This document shows, one piece after another, positions 56,965 through 64,000 of a stretch of 64,000 nucleotides of DNA. The translations under genes and the position numbers were made by a program. Each line of letters begins with the position of its first letter. The stretch's first letter is position 1. The stretch is from Aliihoeflea sp. 40Bstr573 (lineage in GTDB: Bacteria; Pseudomonadota; Alphaproteobacteria; Rhizobiales; Rhizobiaceae). The DNA lies in contig NZ_JAAAMH010000007.1 of assembly GCF_024105655.1 (NCBI RefSeq), positions 124,001-188,000 on the forward strand. The letters are read 5' to 3'. The notes under the pieces were generated by a model that saw only the letters and a program-made list of their open reading frames with translations, had not been told where the DNA came from and did not search any database.

Positions 56965-58856
56965 TCCGTTTCCTCGATCTGTTCTTCGATCTGCGCCTCT
57001 CGGTGCTGCAATATCCACCAGGACTGCGTGTCGATGCCGGCATATTCAGGCTGCTGCTCGGGAATGCCGAACTTGTTCCAGTAGGCATAGCGCATGGTCG
57101 GCTGGAAATATTGCGGCACGGTGTAGTAGTTCCACAAGAGCACCCGGTCGAGCGCGCGCGTGGCGGCCACCAGTTCCTCGCGGTCGGCCGCGTAGATGAT
57201 CTTGTCGATCAACGCGTCGACCACCGGGTCCTTGATGCCCGGAACGTTGCGCGAACCCTCCGCATCTGCTGCCTGCGAGCTCCAGTAGTCGCGCTGCTCG
57301 TTGCCGGGCGATTCGGATTGCGGGAAGCGCGCCGTCACCGCGTCGAACTCGAAGGCCTGGTAGCGCTGGATGTATTGCGAGGTGTCGACGATGCGCAGCG
57401 TGGCGTCGATGCCGATGCGGCGCAGATTTGCCATGTAGCCGCCGGTTATGATCTCGCTGGTCGGCGAAGCACCCAGGAACTCGATCCTGAACTGCTCGCC
57501 CGTCTCCTTGCTGACCATGCGCCCGTCCCGGATCGTCCAGCCAGCTTCCTCGAAGAGGCGCACCGCCTCGCGCAGATTGTCGCGTTGCGCGCCTGGCGTG
57601 TCGAAGACCGGCAGCTCGAATTCCTCGGTGAAGAGCTCGGTGGGCAGTGCGTCACGGTGCGGTTCTAGGATTTCCAGTTCCTTGCCCTCGGGCAGGCCGC
57701 TCGAGGCGAGCTCGGAATTCTCGAAATAGCTGGAGAAGCGCTCGTTCATGCCGAAGAACTGAAGACGGTTCTGCTCCTCGAAATTGTAGGCCAGCGTCAG
57801 CGCCCGGCGCACGCGCCGGTCCTGGAAGCGCGGCTGGCGCATGTTGAACGCGAACGCCTGCATGTGCTGGATGCCGCCCGATATGAACTCGCGCTTGACC
57901 ACGTCGCCGCGCTCGAAGGCCGGGAAATTGTACTCGACCGCCCAGCGCCGCGTGCTCGTTTCCAGACGGATGTCCTCGAAGCCGCCGCGCGTAAAGGCCA
58001 GGAACTCCGCATTGTCGTCCTGGAAATAGGTGTAGGTCATGCGGTCGAAATTGTTGCGGCCAATGTTGACCGGCTCTTCGGCGCCCCAGTAATCGTCGAC
58101 ACGCTCCCAAACGATGCGTGAGCCCGGATCGAAGGATGCGATCTTGTAGGGACCGCTGCCGAGCGGCGCCTCGAGCGTCGGATTGGCGATGTTGCGCTTT
58201 TGCCCCCGCGCGTTCTCGCCTTCCCACCAGTGCTTCGGCAAAACGGCCAGATCGCCCATGATGTGAGGCAGTTCGCGATTGCCGGTCTGGTCGAAGGTGA
58301 ACTCGACCTCGCGCTCGGAAACAGCGACGGCCTCGGTCACGTTGGCATAATAGCGGCTGTAGGCTGGGCTGATCTCCTTCAGCTTCTCGAACGACCAGAC
58401 CACATCTTCGGCGGTAATGGGCTCGCCATCGTGCCAGCGCGCGTTGGGGTTGAGCCGATAGGTGGCGGACGAATAGTCGTCCGGATAGGTGAACGCCTCG
58501 GCGATCAGCGCGTGGCTCGTCCCGGCTTCGTCGGGGGACTGCTGCATGAGCGTATCCCAGAGAAGGCCGCCGAACTGGCTGAGACCCGCCGCTGGCGTGC
58601 CCCGCACGATAAAGGGGTTGAAGCTGTCGAATGTGCCGAAGGCGGCCGAATTCAACGTTCCGCCCTTGGGAGCATCGGGATTGACGTAGGAATAGCGGGT
58701 GAATTCCTCGGCGGGCGGTTCGGTCTGGATCAGCGACGACGTCGTGCGCCATTGCGCCTCGCCGTCCTGCGCAATCGCGCTTCCCGTGCCCATGGCCAGA
58801 ACTGCCACCGCGATCAGCGAATTGCGCAACTTGTTGCCGCTGCTGCTGAAAACCAT
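56961..58856 (-). CDS. yejA: Extracellular peptide-binding protein, first YejA copy, Sec signal
   Basis: 631 residues, SBP_bac_5 family. A conventional Sec signal peptide (KLRNSLIAVAVLAMGTGSAIAQ) precedes a YejA pattern (FTRYSYVNPDAPKGGTLN start; MRYAYWNKFGIPEQQPEY end). It heads the five-gene operon binding protein 1, binding protein 2, yejB, yejE, yejF. The same two-binding-protein order is known from Sinorhizobium meliloti, where it is required for peptide handling during symbiosis. Confidence 0.93.
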   Translation of the reverse strand: MVFSSSGNKLRNSLIAVAVLAMGTGSAIAQDGEAQWRTTSSLIQTEPPAEEFTRYSYVNPDAPKGGTLNSAAFGTFDSFNPFIVRGTPAAGLSQFGGLLWDTLMQQSPDEAGTSHALIAEAFTYPDDYSSATYRLNPNARWHDGEPITAEDVVWSFEKLKEISPAYSRYYANVTEAVAVSEREVEFTFDQTGNRELPHIMGDLAVLPKHWWEGENARGQKRNIANPTLEAPLGSGPYKIASFDPGSRIVWERVDDYWGAEEPVNIGRNNFDRMTYTYFQDDNAEFLAFTRGGFEDIRLETSTRRWAVEYNFPAFERGDVVKREFISGGIQHMQAFAFNMRQPRFQDRRVRRALTLAYNFEEQNRLQFFGMNERFSSYFENSELASSGLPEGKELEILEPHRDALPTELFTEEFELPVFDTPGAQRDNLREAVRLFEEAGWTIRDGRMVSKETGEQFRIEFLGASPTSEIITGGYMANLRRIGIDATLRIVDTSQYIQRYQAFEFDAVTARFPQSESPGNEQRDYWSSQAADAEGSRNVPGIKDPVVDALIDKIIYAADREELVAATRALDRVLLWNYYTVPQYFQPTMRYAYWNKFGIPEQQPEYAGIDTQSWWILQHREAQIEEQIEETE

Positions 58857-58961
58857 CCGACGCGTCTCCTCTTCGTCTGCACGCGCACCCTACCCGATCG
58901 GGCGCGATTGGAAACCGGCAGTGCGGCTAAACTTTGCGTGGCTGCCCATTCCGCCGGATGC

Positions 58962-58989
58962 AAAAAAGCCGGGCAAAACCCGGCTTTTT
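58962..58989. terminator. Bidirectional terminator after the cytochrome c gene
   Basis: GCCGGG (58968-58973), a CAAAA loop and CCCGGC (58979-58984) with A6 before and T5 after. It stands 26 bases past the cytochrome stop and 106 bases upstream of the yejA start on the same strand, so it separates the two units. Confidence 0.88.
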
Positions 58990-59014
58990 CGTGATCGTTG
59001 AAATTACGCTTTGG

Positions 59015-59917
59015 TTAGTTCTGCGCCGGAGCCCGCTGCTCCTCGTCGGACACTTCGCCATCGGGAGCGGGCGTTGCTGCATCTGTTTCGGGCGACGCGG
59101 CGGAACCGTCTTCCTCGCGGGGAACTTCGATCGGTGCAGCTTCGGTCTCGGTCGTCGCATCCGCGTCAGCGGGTTCGGTTGCGTCACCGGCAGGCGCAGC
59201 GGCGCCATTTGCCGGCGCGGCCCCGTCCGCAGCGGGGCCGGCTTCGGCGCCAGCCGCTGCTTCCTCGCCTGCAGCGGCTGGCGCGGCTTCCTCACCGTCT
59301 GCGGGGGCAGCGTCTTCGCCCTCGGCCGGAGCGGCGGCGTCACCCTCTGCGCCTTCTTCCTCGGCAGCGGCCGGCTCGGGCAGCGGCAGCGGATTGTCCG
59401 ACTGCGCATTGATGTAGGCGATCAGGTTGGCTTCTTCCTGCGGGTCGCGCATGCCGGCGAAGGCCATGATCGTGCCGGGGATGTACGAACGCGGGTTCAC
59501 CAGGAACGCGCTCATGTTCTCGAATTCCCAGGTCTTGGTGCCGCCCTCGGAATACGCCGTCATCGCGGCGGAGTAGGAAAAGCCTTCGTGCGACGCGACG
59601 ACGCGGCCCAGCACGTCGTGCAGGTTCGGCCCGACGCGGTTCGCGCCACCGGCTTCAATCGTGTGGCACGAGGCGCAGCGGCGGAAAGCGGCTTCGCCGG
59701 CGGCCGGATCGGCGGTGGCAAGAAGGTCTAGCGCGCTCGGTCCGCTTTCAGCGGGCGCGCCGCCGCCAGCCGGCTCGTCGGGAACCTCGATCGCATAGCC
59801 CGGAGTTTCAGGGGCGTGGGACGCAAAGATCGCATCCGAGACCAAGCTGACCGAAAAGACGACGAACACGACGCCCAAAAACGCGCCGATCAGCTTGTTG
59901 AGTTCAAAAGAGTCCAT
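59015..59917 (-). CDS. Membrane-anchored class I cytochrome c (CycM-type) with long acidic tail
   Basis: 300 residues. One N-terminal membrane helix (about residues 9-30), a linker, then a cytochrome c domain with heme motif CASCH at 81-85 and a distal Met around 151-156 (TIMAFAGM). This matches the rhizobial CycM/cytochrome c552 group, which carries electrons from the bc1 complex to an oxidase. Residues from about 181 to the end form a 120-residue, low-complexity Glu/Ala/Pro tail not needed for the heme fold. It is divergent from kdsB. Confidence 0.92.
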   Translation of the reverse strand: MDSFELNKLIGAFLGVVFVVFSVSLVSDAIFASHAPETPGYAIEVPDEPAGGGAPAESGPSALDLLATADPAAGEAAFRRCASCHTIEAGGANRVGPNLHDVLGRVVASHEGFSYSAAMTAYSEGGTKTWEFENMSAFLVNPRSYIPGTIMAFAGMRDPQEEANLIAYINAQSDNPLPLPEPAAAEEEGAEGDAAAPAEGEDAAPADGEEAAPAAAGEEAAAGAEAGPAADGAAPANGAAAPAGDATEPADADATTETEAAPIEVPREEDGSAASPETDAATPAPDGEVSDEEQRAPAQN

Positions 59918-60124
59918 CTACCCAAGGCTCCAAGGTTCGACCGGGGTGATGGGCCGTGCGGCCGGCGCACACGCGTCAAAGGGTCCCCCACCCGGTCGTG
60001 CCGGTGAAAATCGCGCGGAAACTAGGTCTTTTGCTTGGATGTTGCAACACATATAAGGGCCTTTCCACGTGAGACCTTTTGACACTTTTCCGACTGTCCC
60101 GAGAGCAGCACCGCCGCGCCCCAG

Positions 60125-60850
60125 ATGTCCCGACTGATCCTCATTCCCGCCCGCATGGCCTCCACCCGCCTGCCCGGCAAGCCGCTGGCCGACATAGGCG
60201 GACTGCCGATGATTGCGCAGGTGGCGAGGCGCGCGGCCGAAAGCGGCGCCGGCGAGATCGCCATCGCAACCGACAGCGCCGAGGTGGCCCGCGCTGTCGA
60301 GGCGCTCGGCTTCACGGCCGTGATGACGGCGCAAACGCACCAGTCAGGCTCGGACCGCATCTTCGAGGCGTTGAAAACGCTCGACCCTGCCGGCCGCCAT
60401 GGGACGATCGTCAATCTCCAGGGTGACCTGCCGACCATCGATCCCGCGCTGATCGCAAGAACGGCCGACGTGCTTGAAGAAGGCGACGCGGATATCGCCA
60501 CACTCGGCGTAGAGATCGCCGACGAGGCGGAGAAGACCAATCCGAACGTCGTCAAGATCGTCGGATCGCCGATAGCGCCCAAGAGGCTGCGCGCACTCTA
60601 TTTTACCCGTGCGACCGCGCCTTGGGGCGATGGCCCGCTCTACCACCATATCGGCATCTACGCCTATCGCCGCGACGCGCTCGAACGTTTCGTCGGCCTG
60701 GGCCCCAGCCCGCTCGAGACGCGCGAACGGCTGGAGCAGTTGCGTGCGCTCGAAGCGGGCATGCGGATCGATGTCGGGCTGGTGAATTCCGTTCCGCTGG
60801 GCGTCGACACCCCCGAAGATCTCGAGCGCGCCCGCGCCATCCTTTCCTAA
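60125..60850 (+). CDS. kdsB: 3-deoxy-manno-octulosonate cytidylyltransferase
   Basis: 241 residues. It starts [21 protein letters not shown] with the nucleotide-binding Arg/Lys, and later shows [14 protein letters not shown] and LQGDLP, all typical of KdsB. It activates Kdo with CTP for lipopolysaccharide synthesis. It is 18 bases upstream of pheA, so the pair is probably co-transcribed. Confidence 0.96.
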   Translation: MSRLILIPARMASTRLPGKPLADIGGLPMIAQVARRAAESGAGEIAIATDSAEVARAVEALGFTAVMTAQTHQSGSDRIFEALKTLDPAGRHGTIVNLQGDLPTIDPALIARTADVLEEGDADIATLGVEIADEAEKTNPNVVKIVGSPIAPKRLRALYFTRATAPWGDGPLYHHIGIYAYRRDALERFVGLGPSPLETRERLEQLRALEAGMRIDVGLVNSVPLGVDTPEDLERARAILS

Positions 60851-60868
60851 AGAAGAGCCAGAAGCCGC

Positions 60869-61732
60869 ATGTCCAAGACCAACCGCATCGCATTCCAGGG
60901 TGAACCCGGCGCCAATTCCGACACCGCCTGCCGGAACATGTTTCCCACCATGGAACCGATGCCCTGCGCAACCTTCGAGGACGCGTTCAACGCGGTCGAG
61001 AGTGGCGCGGCCGAACTTGCGATGATCCCGATCGAGAACACGATCGCGGGCCGTGTCGCCGACATCCACCACCTCCTGCCGGAATCGAGCCTGCACATCG
61101 TCGGCGAGTATTTCCTGCCGATCCATTTCCAGCTCATGGTGCTGCCGGGCGTGAAGATCGACGAGATCAAGTCCGTCCACAGCCACATCCACGCGCTCGG
61201 CCAATGCCGCAACGTGATCCGCAAGCACAAGTGGAAGCCGGTCATCGCCGGCGATACTGCCGGGGCCGCGCGCCAGGTGGCCGAAGAGGGCGACCGCACC
61301 GCCGCGGCGCTCGCGCCGGTTCTCGCAGCCGAACTCTACGGCCTCGACATAGTCGCCGAGAACGTGGAAGACACGGACAACAACGTGACCCGCTTCGTCG
61401 TTCTGGCCAAGGAAGAATCCCGGGCGCCGCGCAAATCCGCCGACGATCTGATGATGACGACCTTCATCTTTCGCGTGCACAACATTCCGGCCGCGCTCTA
61501 CAAGGCCATGGGCGGCTTTGCCACCAACGGCGTCAACATGACCAAGCTGGAAAGCTACCAGCTCGGCGGCACCTTCTTCGCCTCACAATTCTACGCCGAC
61601 ATCGAAGGCCATCCCGACGACGCCAATGTCGCGCAGGCGCTGAAGGAACTGGACTTCTTCTCGCGTGAGGTGCGGGTGCTCGGCGTTTATCCGGCGGCCC
61701 AGTTCCGCGTCGCGCAGCGCAGCGGCGGTTAG
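60869..61732 (+). CDS. pheA: Prephenate dehydratase
   Basis: 287 residues of the monofunctional type (no chorismate mutase domain). The catalytic TRF motif is in NVTRFVVLAKE, with the substrate pocket ALAPVLAAELYGL before it, and a C-terminal ACT domain (NVNMTKLESYQLGG) for phenylalanine feedback. It converts prephenate to phenylpyruvate. Its stop overlaps the nudC stop on the opposite strand. Confidence 0.95.
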   Translation: MSKTNRIAFQGEPGANSDTACRNMFPTMEPMPCATFEDAFNAVESGAAELAMIPIENTIAGRVADIHHLLPESSLHIVGEYFLPIHFQLMVLPGVKIDEIKSVHSHIHALGQCRNVIRKHKWKPVIAGDTAGAARQVAEEGDRTAAALAPVLAAELYGLDIVAENVEDTDNNVTRFVVLAKEESRAPRKSADDLMMTTFIFRVHNIPAALYKAMGGFATNGVNMTKLESYQLGGTFFASQFYADIEGHPDDANVAQALKELDFFSREVRVLGVYPAAQFRVAQRSGG

Positions 61733-62667
61733 CTGTCCACCCACGCTCGGATCAGATGATTGGCGATCGCGGCGTCCGGCGGCACGATCAGTCCGTCGGG
61801 ATGCGTACCGGCAATCATCGACCGCACCTCGTCGCGCGTGAACCAACGGCAGGCTTCGAGTTCGGTGAAGTCCGGCGTCAGGTCCTCGTTCATCGCCTCG
61901 CCAAAACAGCCGATCATCAGCGAGTGGGGAAACGGCCAGGGCTGGCTGGCATGATAGGCGACGCGGCCGACCCGCACGCCCGATTCCTCCAGCGTCTCGC
62001 GCCGTACCGCATCCTCGATCGTCTCGCCCGGCTCGACGAAGCCGGCCAGCGTTGAGAACATGCCCGGCACGAAATGCGGGCTGCGGCCCATCAGGCATCG
62101 CTCCTGCGTCACCGTCAGCATGATGACGACGGGGTCGGTGCGCGGAAAATGCTGTGCGCCGCAACCGGTGCACACACACTTGTATCCGCCGATCCGGGCT
62201 TCGGTCGCAGCCCCGCAACGCCCGCAGAAGCGGCAATTGGCGTTCCACGCCAAGAGCGATGCCCCTTGCCCTACCGCGCCAATATCCTCCGGCCCGAGCA
62301 GGCCCTGACTATTCAGTGAGCGCAGGTCTATCGCCTTGATGGCGGCCGGCAGGTCTTCCGGCTCGAGTCCGCCGGGCGCGGCGATGACGGGGCCGTTCGC
62401 GCCATGTCCCAGCAGCACGGCATGCTGCAGTTTGGCCTTCAGCCCTGTCGCCTCCGATGCCGAAAAGCGGCAATCGGGACCAGCGCCGTTCATCTTCAGA
62501 TACAGGCGTCCGCCTTGCAGAATCAGGACGGAGAGGCGCGGGTCAGAGAGCGCATCCGCAAGCGCCGTTTCCGAACGGTTCTCGGCCTGCCGGTCGATGC
62601 GATTGCCGGCAAAGCCGACGAAACGGCTCGGCTCTTCGGCCGGCCGGTCGAACAAGGCGAATGTCAC
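61729..62667 (-). CDS. nudC: NAD(+) diphosphatase (Nudix family)
   Basis: 312 residues. Four zinc Cys (CRFCGRC and CTGC) precede a Nudix box GFVEPGETIEDAVRRETLEESG, and SQPWPFPHSLM is the NudC-specific array. It cleaves NAD(H), and in some bacteria removes NAD caps from RNA. It overlaps the HIT gene by 4 bases and is convergent with pheA. Confidence 0.95.
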   Translation of the reverse strand: MTFALFDRPAEEPSRFVGFAGNRIDRQAENRSETALADALSDPRLSVLILQGGRLYLKMNGAGPDCRFSASEATGLKAKLQHAVLLGHGANGPVIAAPGGLEPEDLPAAIKAIDLRSLNSQGLLGPEDIGAVGQGASLLAWNANCRFCGRCGAATEARIGGYKCVCTGCGAQHFPRTDPVVIMLTVTQERCLMGRSPHFVPGMFSTLAGFVEPGETIEDAVRRETLEESGVRVGRVAYHASQPWPFPHSLMIGCFGEAMNEDLTPDFTELEACRWFTRDEVRSMIAGTHPDGLIVPPDAAIANHLIRAWVDS

Positions 62668-63086
62668 AGGCGGCCCTTGATGTCGTTGATCAGACCGTGG
62701 AGATCCTCACGGCGGTAGGGTTCGGGCTGGCCGTGGCCCCAGACGGGACCTGGCCAGTTCGCGTCGCCTTGCTTGCGCGCGATGACATGGACGTGGAGCT
62801 GGCGCACGATATTGCCGAGGGCGCCGATATTGATCTTGTCGCAGCGCGTGACTTCCATCAGCGCCTTGGAGACCAAGGTCGTCTCGAAGGAGAGCATCGC
62901 CTGGTCGAGCGGCGTCAGATCGTGGATTTCGACGGCGCCACGGCGCTGCGGGATCATGATCAGCCAGGGCCAGCGCGCATCGTCCATGATCCGCAGCTCG
63001 CAAAGACCGAGCCAGATCACTTCGCAACTGTCGCGTTCAAGCTTTCTGTCGAGCTCGAAACCGCCGGCCCTGTGCGGCATGTCCAT
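62664..63086 (-). CDS. HIT-domain protein
   Basis: 140 residues. The histidine motif reads QLHVHVIARK, so the first His of the usual HxHxH is Gln while the next two, including the nucleophile, remain. It likely hydrolyses or transfers adenylyl groups. The frame is open to 63422, but the ATG at 63086 has a GGAGGGAG site and the normal length. It precedes nudC in one unit. Confidence 0.9.
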   Translation of the reverse strand: MDMPHRAGGFELDRKLERDSCEVIWLGLCELRIMDDARWPWLIMIPQRRGAVEIHDLTPLDQAMLSFETTLVSKALMEVTRCDKINIGALGNIVRQLHVHVIARKQGDANWPGPVWGHGQPEPYRREDLHGLINDIKGRL

Positions 63087-63201
63087 GTCTCCCTCCTCTC
63101 CAAGGATTGCGAAGCTAGAGCGTTTCCCTGCCCGATGGAAGCGAATCGTTCCAGCGATCGATCCGGTCTTGCATTCGCCTTTCGAATTGCCGATATGGGG
63201 C

Positions 63202-63301
63202 GCGGGAGGTTGGTGGTGGACGAGCCACTCGCCAACCGGGTCAGGTCCGGAAGGAAGCAGCCCTAACGAGCCCCGGCACGGGTCACCGTGCCAGCCTCCC
63301 A
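63202..63301 (+). ncRNA. ffs: Signal recognition particle 4.5S RNA
   Basis: The universally conserved apical stretch GTCAGGTCCGGAAGGAAGC is present at 63240-63258, where Ffh binds, and outer arms GGGAGG (63204-63209) and CCTCCC (63295-63300) pair at the base, giving a ~97-base hairpin of the bacterial SRP type. The ends are approximate by a few bases. It lies in the 63087-63420 gap between the HIT gene and dnaX, as in relatives; the rest of the gap is spacer with no other clear gene. Confidence 0.93.
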
Positions 63302-63420
63302 CCTTATCCTTCAAGGCCAGGCGTCGGCGCCCTTCTCGGCATTGACGACCGGCTATGTCGGGACAACACTCGCGCCGCGAGGATGAAGGGGCCGCAAGGC
63401 CCGGGCACGAGCGGGATTTC

Positions 63421-64000
<580 letters not shown>

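Noticed and set aside
58934-59731. 265-codon plus-strand frame opposite the cytochrome c gene
   Set aside because: It is the antisense of a low-complexity Glu/Ala/Pro tail, which opens all frames; it has no RBS or domain.

Overview
The window looks like chromosomal DNA of a high-GC alphaproteobacterium of the order Hyphomicrobiales (Rhizobiales). The support is a full-length cyclic beta-1,2-glucan synthase (NdvB/ChvB) next to its exporter NdvA, a dapD-DUF805-dapE / truA-fmt-def / rmuC block, two tandem YejA-type binding proteins ahead of yejBEF, a CycM-type membrane cytochrome c, and a 4.5S RNA gene beside dnaX. Gene density is high, many neighbours overlap by 1-10 bases, and no transposase, integrase, tRNA, rRNA, prophage or CRISPR array was seen. 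Genus cannot be fixed from the sequence alone.

Layout. 1-2482: 5' part of a DUF2126/transglutaminase protein running off the left edge. 2619-8300: an SDR oxidoreductase, a TetR repressor and a divergent two-gene RND efflux operon with a perfect 16-bp palindrome inside its likely promoter. 8503-20453: the periplasmic glucan block ndvB-ndvA-opgC (synthesis, export, probable substitution). 20527-25224: a branched-chain-amino-acid-type ABC importer (livG-livF-binding protein-livH-livM). 25478-28534: an arsenic operon arsR-arsC(LMW-PTP)-acr3-arsC(glutaredoxin type)-arsH, in which arsH carries an in-frame TGA. 28632-31132: AI-2E-family and MATE membrane proteins with overlapping 3' ends. 31218-34197: a one-strand envelope-stress-like island (ECF sigma, RskA-type anti-sigma, 46-residue lipoprotein, fasciclin protein, Tat-exported MsrB).

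34332-47850: mostly housekeeping genes (argB, HAD nucleotidase, copper chaperone, LOG-family protein, dapD, DUF805, dapE, truA, GNAT, fmt, def, rmuC, LLM oxidoreductase, TPR lipoprotein). 47984-58856: an aminopeptidase coupled to an NlpC/P60 hydrolase, a 2-hydroxyacid dehydrogenase and a YejABEF-type peptide importer with two binding proteins. 59015-64000: membrane cytochrome c with a long Glu/Ala/Pro tail, kdsB, pheA, nudC, a HIT protein, the SRP 4.5S RNA and the 5' part of dnaX.

Most of the window is ordinary core genome. The parts that most deserve a second look are the ECF-sigma/fasciclin/MsrB island, the interrupted arsH, the TetR operator and the tail of the cytochrome. I did not find a system I would confidently call undescribed. 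Every gap longer than 300 bases is covered; the only one (63087-63420) holds the 4.5S RNA.
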